23,640 nucleotides of DNA from Desulfobacterales bacterium. Lineage in GTDB: Bacteria > Desulfobacterota > Desulfobacteria > Desulfobacterales > JAFDCJ01. A program made the translations under genes and the position numbers. Below, piece by piece: positions 1 through 6,733 of the stretch. The notes beneath the pieces are model-generated. The model was not told the origin of the DNA and made no database searches. It saw nothing but the letters and a program-made list of their open reading frames with translations. Location: contig CP070771.1 of the NCBI GenBank assembly GCA_020345785.1, positions 2,833,539 through 2,857,178 of the forward strand, given 5' to 3'. Positions within the stretch are counted from its first letter, which is position 1. Each line of letters starts with the position of its first letter.

Positions 1-279
1 TTCCAGATCTATTCCGAATATCCCGGCCGGAATAGATTCCTCTATTGCCTTGCGGAAAATGTGCTCGGCTATCAGGGCCTGTTCTATGGGCTGCTTTTCG
101 GCACTTTCCTGATCCAGCAGCTCAACAGCCATTTCAGGTTCAGCTGTTTTGTCGATGAACCCATCCTGCTTTTCCAAGGACTCCTTAAGACTCCGTTTCG
201 CCTGGCTGTAGGTAACAACCATTTTTTCCAGCTCGCGAACCTTTTGCTCGAGTTCTTTATAGGTAGGGCGTTTTGCCAC
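1..279 (-). CDS. PAS-type sensor protein, N-terminal part (cut by window edge)
   Basis: The frame is open from a GTG at 279 to the left edge, giving 93 residues of a longer protein. A GGAG ribosome-binding site lies seven bases before the GTG. The product begins MAKRPTYKELEQKVRELE, a charged coiled-coil head. A Glu/Gln-rich linker follows, and then from about residue 75 a stretch (IFRKAIEESIPAGIFGIDLE) that looks like the first helix and strand of a PAS domain. This head is common on PAS-containing histidine kinases of sulfate-reducing deltaproteobacteria, so a cytoplasmic sensor kinase is the likely identity. The kinase domains themselves lie outside the window, and a PAS-GGDEF or PAS-only protein cannot be excluded. 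It is the next gene after the GAF gene on the same strand, separated by about 300 bases that hold repeat copy 1. Confidence 0.7.
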   Translation of the reverse strand, partial: MAKRPTYKELEQKVRELEKMVVTYSQAKRSLKESLEKQDGFIDKTAEPEMAVELLDQESAEKQPIEQALIAEHIFRKAIEESIPAGIFGIDLE

Positions 280-473
280 GGGTCAACTCCGTCGATATAA
301 AAAATTTTGTATCATGCATGCCCACAATAGCAGGTTGGGCTGAGATTTATTTTATCCATACTTAAATCCTGCATATATTTCAACCTATCTGGGTAAGTGC
401 ATTCCGGATCTGATCGAAAGAAATTTATTAAACAGTCGGCTGATTTGAAATTTGAGCATGTTCAAAATATAAA

Positions 474-556
474 CAGCGACCAGCGGCAGAGCGTGGTTCC
501 GGCCCCCTCCAGGTGCCTTCCTCATACTCCTCCTGCTCTGCTGGTGGTCGCTGATT
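474..556 (-). repeat. Palindrome-ended 3' element, copy 1
   Basis: This 83-base element has perfect 9-bp inverted ends, CAGCGACCA (474-482) and TGGTCGCTG (545-553). Its core is shared with copy 2 at 6338-6417. On the minus strand the conserved core words are TATGAGGAAG and GGGGCCGGAACCA. In this copy a second stem is possible, GCAGAGC with GCTCTGC. The element starts 21 bases after the GAF stop codon on the same strand, and its outer stem is followed by a T-rich stretch, so it may form the 3' end of that mRNA. It matches no RNA family I can name. Confidence 0.65.
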
Positions 557-577
557 CAGAATTAAAGAGGTTTAATT

Positions 578-1147
578 TTAGGAAGCTTTGCCGAACTCGA
601 ACCAGCGGTGCGTCTCGGCAATCAAGTTTTCATGCTCCGCCTTGAGATGGTCATGCATTCTGGCATTATCGATTGCGATGCCGCTCATGTCGGACAACCC
701 GAAAATGAAATCGCATTCATCGTTGGAAAAATCTCGCTGCTTTGAGGTGTAAATTCTGAGTACGCCGATTATCTGATCTTTTACGGATATGGGAACTGAA
801 AGCACTGACGCAATGCCCTCCTTCTTGGCCGCTTCCGGATACTGAATTCTCGGATCATTTTCAGCATTTGGAATTATAACGGTCCGGCCCTCCAGTGTCT
901 CTGCTATACTTCTGTCGGCACTCAGCGGACCCTTTTTCAAATACACTTCACTCAGTCCATGGGTGGCACTCACCTCCAGGGTATTGCGTTCCTTATCCCA
1001 GAGAAATACCGTGCAGGCTTTAACATCGAGTGCATTTACGATATTTTCGGCAATCAGAATCAAAACCTCTTTCAGATTCAGACTGGAATTTATTACCTTG
1101 CAGACATCTCTAAACAGCTTGAAATATTGTATTTGTTTGTTCTGCAT
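578..1147 (-). CDS. Stand-alone GAF domain protein
   Basis: This 189-residue cytoplasmic protein is almost entirely one GAF domain, roughly residues 20-165. Diagnostic stretches are the N-terminal helix leading to LILIAENIVNALDVKACTVF, the central HGLSE loop, SVLSVPISVKDQIIGVLRIY, and the closing helix FGLSDMSGIAIDNARM. A short charged tail ends in HRWFEFGKAS. GAF domains bind small ligands such as cyclic nucleotides, haem or metabolites; the ligand here cannot be read from sequence. There is no attached output domain, so it must act through a partner. The ATG has a strong GGAGGG site four bases upstream. It lies 40 bases downstream of the acyl-CoA synthetase/GNAT gene on the same strand, so the two are probably co-transcribed and may interact. 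Confidence 0.88.
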   Translation of the reverse strand: MQNKQIQYFKLFRDVCKVINSSLNLKEVLILIAENIVNALDVKACTVFLWDKERNTLEVSATHGLSEVYLKKGPLSADRSIAETLEGRTVIIPNAENDPRIQYPEAAKKEGIASVLSVPISVKDQIIGVLRIYTSKQRDFSNDECDFIFGLSDMSGIAIDNARMHDHLKAEHENLIAETHRWFEFGKAS

Positions 1148-1187
1148 ATTTCCCTCCGCTTCCCCTATAAAAAATCCGGGCCGTTCT

Positions 1188-3878
1188 TTAAAAGGCGAGT
1201 GGTTTTTTTTCTCGCAAATCGATGCTTAGCTCGTACTCACCGGTGCCCGGAGAATTTTTGAATCTAAAGCCCAATTTTTTTGCGAGAGCCAGCATCTGGA
1301 TATTCTCGGCCAGAATGGTCCCCCATACCTCCTCAATACCGCGTTTTTCAGCTATGGCCAGGCAGCGCCTGAGCAGCTCCGCGCCGATGCCTTTGCCCTG
1401 CCAGGCATCCCCCACCGCAACCGAAAATTCAGCTTTCTTCTGATTGTTTTGTGTTATGATCCGTGCTACTCCCAGCATTCTTTCTGCGGTTTGCCCTTCA
1501 GCGAGTGCAACCAGGGCGATCTCACGATCATAGTCGATTTGAGTAAACCTCGCAAGCATGCTGTTAGACAGTCGTTTCAGCGGAGTGAAAAATCGCATGT
1601 AAACACTGCGCGGAGAAAGGGATTCAAACAGCTCAATTAGCAGCGGTGCATCTTCGGGACGAATCGGACGGATGAATATATCGATGTTCGCACCGGTTCG
1701 CACATGCTGCTCATACTGATCCGGATAAGGGCTGATTACCAGGTGAAGCGGCGACCTGGTTTGGGAAGGTCTCAAAACAACCCTGGCATCGATTACACAC
1801 GCATCATTGCCGCTTACGAATAAGGGATTGATATCGAGCTCTTCAATTTCGGCAAAATCCGTGACCAGCTGTGCCAGCCGGATTAAAATTTCTTCAAGCA
1901 TTGCAAGATCGGCAGCCGGCACGTTCCGATAGCCCTGCAGCGATCGATACACCCGGGTTTGTTCCATCAGCCTTCTGGCCAACAGGCGGTTAAGCGGCGG
2001 CAGTGCGATCGCCCGATCCTGGATCACCTCTGTTAATATTCCGCCCATACCAAACAATATCACCGGGCCGAAATCCCGGTCCATTTTCGTGCCTAACAAA
2101 AGTTCAAAATCCGGGCGAGGATGCATCGGCTGTACGGTTACACCCTCGATGCGAGCGTCGGGATAAATGGCCCGTGCATCTTGAACGATCCTGTCATAGG
2201 CCTCAACGACCTCGCTTTCATTTTGCAGATTAAGTACGACACCCTTGGCAGTGGACTTATGGGTGATGTCACGGGAGTTGATCTTCAAAACCACCGGAAA
2301 ACCCATATCGGCGGCTGCTTTGCCGGCTTCTTCTCGAGAGGAGGCCATCGCTGCGCGGTTGACGGGAATTCCGTAAGCAGATAACAACGCCTTGGCCTCC
2401 AATTCGGTGAGAAGAGAATTTCGGGCTGTGAGTCCGGCCTGAATCAGGGTCTTTGCTCGTTGCCGGTCGAAATCCAGCCGGCCGGGAAGCCGGGAAGGAA
2501 TCTGCTGAAGCATTTCAATATTTTTTGAATAGCGATATATATCCATGAAAGCGCGCACTGCGCGTTCGGGTGTATCAAAGGTGGGGATTCCGGCTTGATT
2601 AAAAACAGCCCGCCCTTTTTGCATCCTCGGTCCGCCGACCCAGGATGTAATTATCGGAATGGGTTTGCCGCGAATCGTATCAATCAGTGACTTCGCGACC
2701 TTGGTCGGATCAATCGCAGCCTGGGGCGCCGCCATGATCAAGATCCCGTTGACTTCCTTTGTTTGCAGGCAAATTTCGATTACCTTACGATAAAGCTCCG
2801 GGGTGGCTTCTCCCAGCATCTCGATGGGATTGCGCCTGCTCCAGTCAGGCGACATGATTTCATCTAATTTTTCGACGGTTTCAGCGCTCAGCGCCACAGG
2901 TTCGCAGCCATGGTCGGACAAGGCATCTGCTGCCATTACCGCCGGGCCGCCCGCATTGGAGATGATCACCAGACCGTGACCGGCGGGCTTCGGCTGTTTG
3001 GCAAGCAGTTCCGCGCAGTCAAACAGCTCTTCAAAAGTCTTCACCCGCAAAATTCCTGCGCGCTGGAAAGCTGAATCATAAACCGCGTCCTCGCCGGCCA
3101 ACGCGCCCGTGTGGGAAACCGCCGCCAGAGCCCCTGCCTGCGACTTGCCGGCCTTCAAGGCAACAATCGGCTTCACCGTGGATACCGCCCGCGCGGCACT
3201 CATGAATTTTCTAAATCGGGTCAAACCTTCCACGTACATCACGATGCTGCTGACTTCCGGCTCACCCCCGAGATAATCAATCATGTCGCCAAAATCGACA
3301 TCCAGCATATCGCCGAGACTTACAAAATGGCTGAACCCAATATTTTCGGTGACGGAAAGATCCAGAATTGCCGTGCAAAGAGCGCCGCTTTGTGAAACAA
3401 ATGCCATTTTGCCGGGCAGCGGCATCCGATTTGTGAAGCTTGCGTTCAATTTGGCGCGACTGCTCATAATGCCGGCACAATTGGGGCCGATAACACGCAG
3501 ACCTGTCCGTGATGCTTCCTGCATGATGGCGGCCTCCACATTTTTGCCCTTTTCGCCGACTTCCTTGCCGCCGGCCGAAATGATTACCACACCGCCGGCA
3601 CCTGCCTCCGCGCAGTCCTTAATGGCGTGGACGGCCGCCGCTATTGGCATTGAAATGACCGCCAGATCGATTGGATTCCTCAGATCCTTGATCGAGGGAC
3701 AGGCCGGCCGCTGCCACAATGTTTTATGATTTGGGTTTATGGGGTAGATTTCGCCCGGAAAGCCGCCTTCGATCAGGTTGCGCATCAGGATCGATCCGAT
3801 ACTTTTCTTTCTCTCACTGGCACCGACAATTGCAATTGATTTTGGTCGAAAAATCTTATCCAGATTTTCAATGCCCAC
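1188..3878 (-). CDS. ADP-forming acyl-CoA synthetase fused to GNAT acetyltransferase (Pat/AcuA-like)
   Basis: The 896-residue product has the order CoA-binding domain (about 8-100, with SIAIVGASERKKSIG), succinyl-CoA-ligase-like domains (about 150-440), ATP-grasp domain (about 480-705, with FPVVLKINSRDITHKS) and C-terminal GNAT domain (about 733-890, acetyl-CoA loop QGKGIG at 827-832). Its length matches bifunctional acetate-CoA ligase/GNAT proteins such as PatZ/YfiQ, which acetylate lysines of metabolic enzymes including acetyl-CoA synthetase. In Salmonella-type Pat the ligase half is thought to be non-catalytic. Here the segment SHTGALAG keeps His256, at the place of the phosphorylated histidine of archaeal ADP-forming acetyl-CoA synthetases, so ligase activity remains possible. 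The start is GTG at 3878, with GAGGG about ten bases upstream. A TATAAAAT box lies upstream without a good -35. The GAF gene follows at 40 bases. Confidence 0.92.
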   Translation of the reverse strand: MGIENLDKIFRPKSIAIVGASERKKSIGSILMRNLIEGGFPGEIYPINPNHKTLWQRPACPSIKDLRNPIDLAVISMPIAAAVHAIKDCAEAGAGGVVIISAGGKEVGEKGKNVEAAIMQEASRTGLRVIGPNCAGIMSSRAKLNASFTNRMPLPGKMAFVSQSGALCTAILDLSVTENIGFSHFVSLGDMLDVDFGDMIDYLGGEPEVSSIVMYVEGLTRFRKFMSAARAVSTVKPIVALKAGKSQAGALAAVSHTGALAGEDAVYDSAFQRAGILRVKTFEELFDCAELLAKQPKPAGHGLVIISNAGGPAVMAADALSDHGCEPVALSAETVEKLDEIMSPDWSRRNPIEMLGEATPELYRKVIEICLQTKEVNGILIMAAPQAAIDPTKVAKSLIDTIRGKPIPIITSWVGGPRMQKGRAVFNQAGIPTFDTPERAVRAFMDIYRYSKNIEMLQQIPSRLPGRLDFDRQRAKTLIQAGLTARNSLLTELEAKALLSAYGIPVNRAAMASSREEAGKAAADMGFPVVLKINSRDITHKSTAKGVVLNLQNESEVVEAYDRIVQDARAIYPDARIEGVTVQPMHPRPDFELLLGTKMDRDFGPVILFGMGGILTEVIQDRAIALPPLNRLLARRLMEQTRVYRSLQGYRNVPAADLAMLEEILIRLAQLVTDFAEIEELDINPLFVSGNDACVIDARVVLRPSQTRSPLHLVISPYPDQYEQHVRTGANIDIFIRPIRPEDAPLLIELFESLSPRSVYMRFFTPLKRLSNSMLARFTQIDYDREIALVALAEGQTAERMLGVARIITQNNQKKAEFSVAVGDAWQGKGIGAELLRRCLAIAEKRGIEEVWGTILAENIQMLALAKKLGFRFKNSPGTGEYELSIDLREKKPLAF

Positions 3879-4260
3879 TTTTCAACATCCCTCTGCAATT
3901 CTGCCTTGCGAAATTATCAAATCAACCCATTTTATAGGATTTCAAAAGGCTCTAATTTCAGTCAAGAAAATGCGCTAAAATTTTAAATGAACTAAAATGA
4001 ACTAAAATTAAGGTATCCTGTCTATCTTAAACAAAGAGATAGAGCGCAGAGATTCATTAATTTTAGGCAGCTTAGGCAATTTAGATCATTTTAGGCATCC
4101 GATTTTTACAGTCCTCAGTCCTCTGCTATCTGCCATCCGACTTCTGTCTTCCTACGCTGACACCTGACACCTGACACTTGAAACCATCTCCTCTTAAACA
4201 AATAATCAAAAACTAATAACGGTCATCTGTCATCTTCCCTCTGCCTTCCGTCCTCTGTCC
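3879..4260. other. Intergenic DNA built from several short tandem arrays
   Basis: This 382-base stretch between the acyl-CoA synthetase/GNAT gene and the USP gene has no credible ORF. From left to right it holds a decamer AAATGAACTA twice (3985-4004), a nine-base unit TTAGGCANN in near-perfect register (4063-4099, four units, one degenerate), then two runs of seven-base units (4108-4184 and 4223-4264, listed separately). The first 130 bases, upstream of the synthetase start, should contain its promoter. Confidence 0.6.
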
Positions 4261-4264
4261 TCAG
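4108..4264. repeat. Degenerate heptamer arrays abutting a USP stop codon
   Basis: Reading the plus strand from 4108, eleven consecutive 7-base units stay in register to 4184. Early units follow a TCNGNC-like pattern (TCAGTCC, TCTGCCA, TCCGACT, TCTGTCT), and three exact CTGACAC copies lie at 4157-4177. A second run of six units occupies 4223-4264 (TCATCTG, TCATCTT, CCCTCTG, CCTTCCG, TCCTCTG, TCCTCAG). The last unit overlaps the USP stop codon at 4261-4263. In the mRNA sense the units are purine-rich and mostly contain GGA. Confidence 0.65.
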
Positions 4265-4713
4265 TCCGCCTTATATGGGTTGACCACCATCACCGGTACC
4301 GGGGCGGTTTTGACGACCCGCTCCGCCACCGAGCCGAAAATAATTTTATCCATACCCTTGCGGCCGTGGGTGCCCATGACCACCAGATCGATTTTATTTT
4401 CCCGGATATATCTGATTATTTCTTCCGAGGGGTCTCCCGCCACCACGGCTGTTTTGGTATGGGGAAATTCACCGAAGTTCTCATCCACGAACTCATACAA
4501 GCGCTTTTCGGCACCCTCGATCAGCTCTTTTTCAAACTTGTTGATCGAAGGGTGAGGAACATACATACTGGTGAAATGATCAAATACCCGCGCGGCAAAC
4601 AGGATGTGAATCTGTGATTCGAATTTTTTGGCCACCGCTTGCACGTAGGGAACAATTTTGGTGGATGATTCTGAGAGGTCAACCGGGAATAAAATTCTGT
4701 TAAATTCTTGCAT
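4261..4713 (-). CDS. Universal stress protein, ATP-binding type
   Basis: This 150-residue cytoplasmic protein is a single USP (UspA-superfamily) domain. The N-terminus NRILFPVDLSESS gives the first strand and the conserved Asp (D12). The nucleotide-binding signature G-2x-G-9x-G-S is complete (GTHG at 114-117, GS at 127-128), followed by VAERVVKTAPVPVMVV. The intact signature suggests it binds ATP, like MJ0577-type USPs, rather than being a UspA-type non-binder. Such proteins act as stress or energy-state effectors, often through partners. The ATG is well placed behind AGGAGG, seven bases upstream. It follows the CBS-ACT gene by 124 bases and precedes the acyl-CoA synthetase/GNAT gene, with heptamer arrays beginning at its stop codon. 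Confidence 0.93.
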   Translation of the reverse strand: MQEFNRILFPVDLSESSTKIVPYVQAVAKKFESQIHILFAARVFDHFTSMYVPHPSINKFEKELIEGAEKRLYEFVDENFGEFPHTKTAVVAGDPSEEIIRYIRENKIDLVVMGTHGRKGMDKIIFGSVAERVVKTAPVPVMVVNPYKAD

Positions 4714-4837
4714 GTCGCATCCTCCTGCATCCTGGGTGTTTTTTTGTGCTTGGAATTTTTTAAATTCAAAGACTCAACTATAGTTTAGCTATCCATTTCG
4801 ACTTTTAACGTATGTGTGGGACGCAAAGCTAGTAATA

Positions 4838-5515
4838 TCAGAACAAATGTCTTGTTCGTAGATCATGGTTGATGATGTAAAGCAGTTTCGCTCTCTCTTG
4901 GATGACTTCAGTGAGCCTCAGAAAGCTGGGTTGATCGATATCGTAGATGCGAAGATATAATCGTTGATTGCGTCTGTCGGCGCGTTCCTGGGTTGAAATG
5001 AGACTTGAAATACGGCCGCCGTAGTCGAGGATCACATCGGTAATTTCCCTGATGCGGTCCGGTTGATTTTCCATTTCCAGGGCGAACTGGATGCCGTGTT
5101 TACCTTTTCCGGACACGGTAAGGATTAATTGTAAAATGTCGGATTTGGTTATCACACCGACAACGGCATCCCGGCCGTCAACGACGGGAAGTCCTGAAAT
5201 CCGATTGATTAACAGAATCTCGGCCGTTTCTTCCACTGTATATTCCGGTGCAACCGTAATGGGCTTGGGGTTCATCACGGACCCTACCTTAACCTGTGAC
5301 ATCAGTTCAAAAATGTCATCCTGTTTTAGGGGATCAATACCCGCAGCCGATGCCCTTTGAATATCAGCGTTGGCGATTATTCCGGCAAGCCGATTGTCCA
5401 TCATGACCGGCAGCATGTTTATTTCATGTTTTTTCAGCAATTTGACTGCTTTTGCGACGGATGCATCCGCATCGATTGTAACAGCCGGTTTGCTCATCCA
5501 ATTTTTGACCAGCAT
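4838..5515 (-). CDS. CBS-CBS-ACT domain protein (AcuB-like)
   Basis: The 225-residue protein has a CBS pair (about 1-57 and 77-133) followed by an ACT-like region (about 139-222). The CBS repeats show the usual pattern: VKNWMSKPAVTIDADASV and GSVMNPKPITVAPEYTV open them, while LAGIIANADI and VVGVITKSDI close them. CBS pairs typically bind adenine nucleotides (AMP, ATP or SAM), and ACT domains bind amino acids or similar ligands. The order matches AcuB of Bacillus, whose biochemical role is unclear although it sits in an acetoin-utilisation operon with the acetyltransferase AcuA. Here too an acetyltransferase-containing gene is two genes downstream. The ATG follows GAGGA by seven bases. It is 41 bases downstream of the response-regulator gene and is likely in the same transcript. 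Confidence 0.88.
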   Translation of the reverse strand: MLVKNWMSKPAVTIDADASVAKAVKLLKKHEINMLPVMMDNRLAGIIANADIQRASAAGIDPLKQDDIFELMSQVKVGSVMNPKPITVAPEYTVEETAEILLINRISGLPVVDGRDAVVGVITKSDILQLILTVSGKGKHGIQFALEMENQPDRIREITDVILDYGGRISSLISTQERADRRNQRLYLRIYDIDQPSFLRLTEVIQERAKLLYIINHDLRTRHLF

Positions 5516-5556
5516 TTTAAAATCCTCATTTACAGTATCAACGACATGGTTTTAAT

Positions 5557-5943
5557 TTAGAGATCGGCCGTTAAAAAGGTCAAAGATGCCTCGATCGTTT
5601 CAGATGTAAAAGGCTTGGCAATTAAATGCTGTACACCGGCTTTTTTGGCCTCTTCAACGACCAGTTCGCTCTTATATGCCGTAATCAACACTTTTTTGGC
5701 GTTTTGTTGAGACCCCTGGATCTGCCTCAGAAACTCAATTCCATCCATACCCGGCAGTTTGTAATCGGTGATGATGATGTCATAGTCTTGCGAACGGAGT
5801 GCTTCCAGACCCTCTTCGGCCGTCTCAACTGAAACGATGCGGCATCCCTCAGCTTCGAAGAATATGCTGAGGGAATCTCTAATCCATTCGTCGTCGTCGA
5901 TGAGTAAAATTTTCATATTTCGTAGTTTGCTGAAGATATCCAT
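5557..5943 (-). CDS. Single-domain response regulator (receiver only)
   Basis: The 128 residues form one CheY-like receiver domain. The acidic cluster D16-D18 sits in ILLIDDDEW, the phosphoacceptor is D60 in IIITDYKLPGMDG, the switch Thr is T88 in KKVLITAYKS, and the conserved Lys is K110 in LIAKPF. All key residues are present, so it should be phosphorylated. No output domain follows, which means it relays phosphate or binds a partner. The upstream ATG at 5943 is chosen because it has AGGA seven bases before it, whereas the internal ATG for MKILLIDDD has none. No kinase gene is adjacent; the nearest candidate is the PAS protein at the left edge. The CBS-ACT gene follows at 41 bases. Confidence 0.93.
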   Translation of the reverse strand: MDIFSKLRNMKILLIDDDEWIRDSLSIFFEAEGCRIVSVETAEEGLEALRSQDYDIIITDYKLPGMDGIEFLRQIQGSQQNAKKVLITAYKSELVVEEAKKAGVQHLIAKPFTSETIEASLTFLTADL

Positions 5944-6337
5944 TACTGATCCTAAGTCCTACTGTTGCAAAGGTCTCCCGGGACCATTTCTAACTCCATT
6001 CAAAAGCCACCGGCTATGGCGGTGAAAATTGAAACGGTTTTACCGTTACAGCGAGAGTATTTTTTGGTTGTCCAAGCTTACACATGCCGCTGGCATATGA
6101 ATGGAGATAGAAAAACAATTTTGCCGTATTTTTTATTACCTCGTTATGTCAGCTGGCCTAGCAACGATTACCGCATCGGGCTAAGCAACGCAAAATGCCG
6201 GTGAAAAATGAGTCGCTCAAATACATGTCAAACCGGACAGATCAGCGCTAAGGGTGATAAAAATATATAATAAAAACTAACAAGAGCGGGCTTTCATCGG
6301 AAACACGAATTATGCCGTCAAAATTGTTTATATACAT
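5944..6337. other. Gene-free leader of the response regulator
   Basis: About 390 bases upstream of the response regulator lack a convincing ORF. On the minus strand they contain two small hairpins. One is AACGGT/ACCGTT with a three-base loop (6033-6047). The other is CACCG/CGGTG with a seven-base loop (6008-6024), followed by TTTT after one more pair. These could be attenuator-like, but the stems are short and I do not recognise a riboswitch. The rest shows nothing I can assign. Confidence 0.4.
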
Positions 6338-6417
6338 CAGCGACCAGTGAGAGATCTTGGTTCCGGCCCCTTCCAGGGGTCTTCCTCATACCCCAGTTCT
6401 GCTGGTGGTCGCTGATT
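6338..6417 (-). repeat. Palindrome-ended 3' element, copy 2
   Basis: This 80-base second copy has the same 9-bp inverted ends, CAGCGACCA (6338-6346) and TGGTCGCTG (6406-6414), and the same core words as copy 1. Relative to copy 1 it has three fewer bases before the core. Its inner part can form CCCC/GGGG around TGGAA, while the inner GC stem seen in copy 1 is not kept. It begins 9 bases after the zinc-ribbon stop codon, in the same orientation relative to the upstream gene as copy 1. Confidence 0.65.
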
Positions 6418-6426
6418 TTGCCTCTC

Positions 6427-6684
6427 TTAGCTTTGATACAATTTCAAATTGGGTATGTCGGATGCTCCCATCTCCGGTACATAACACGTTCTATTGGTAA
6501 ATTTGCAACGCTCACCGCACTCCGGGCAGAAATCCGGTGGAAATCCGGCGATGGTAGTAAAGCCGCATTCATCGCACATCCAGTAAGTCATACCGCACCG
6601 CGGACAGATATCGCGGCTAAATCTCTCCGTAGAAGCATAGCCACATTCGGTGCATATCCAGAAATTATTATATTTTTTGTCCAT
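6427..6684 (-). CDS. Tandem rubredoxin-like zinc-ribbon protein
   Basis: This 85-residue protein has four CxxC knuckles in two equal modules: C11/C14 with C27/C30, and C37/C40 with C53/C56. The modules are offset by exactly 26 residues and share the pattern aromatic-hydrophobic-C-x-E-C-G-aromatic, so they look like an internal duplication. Two more cysteines, C60 and C67, follow in a tail (CKFTNRTCYVPE). Each module could bind one zinc or iron atom. The fold resembles the rubredoxin-like domain of rubrerythrins, but no iron-oxo domain is present, so the role (redox, protein binding or nucleic-acid binding) is open. The ATG has AAGGA seven bases upstream. It sits 49 bases after the pyruvate phosphate dikinase stop and is probably co-transcribed with it. 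Confidence 0.82.
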   Translation of the reverse strand: MDKKYNNFWICTECGYASTERFSRDICPRCGMTYWMCDECGFTTIAGFPPDFCPECGERCKFTNRTCYVPEMGASDIPNLKLYQS

Positions 6685-6733
6685 TTCGCATTCCTTTTAA
6701 ATTGCAGATTAATATTTTCGGCGTGGGATTTGT

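Noticed and set aside
4099..4264. CRISPR-like array
   Set aside because: Units are only 7-9 bases long with no spacers between them; there is no repeat-spacer structure and no cas gene.
4776..4785. AACTATAGTT palindrome upstream of the USP gene at 4713
   Set aside because: A 10-bp AT-rich palindrome is expected by chance in DNA of this composition, and no partner site was seen.
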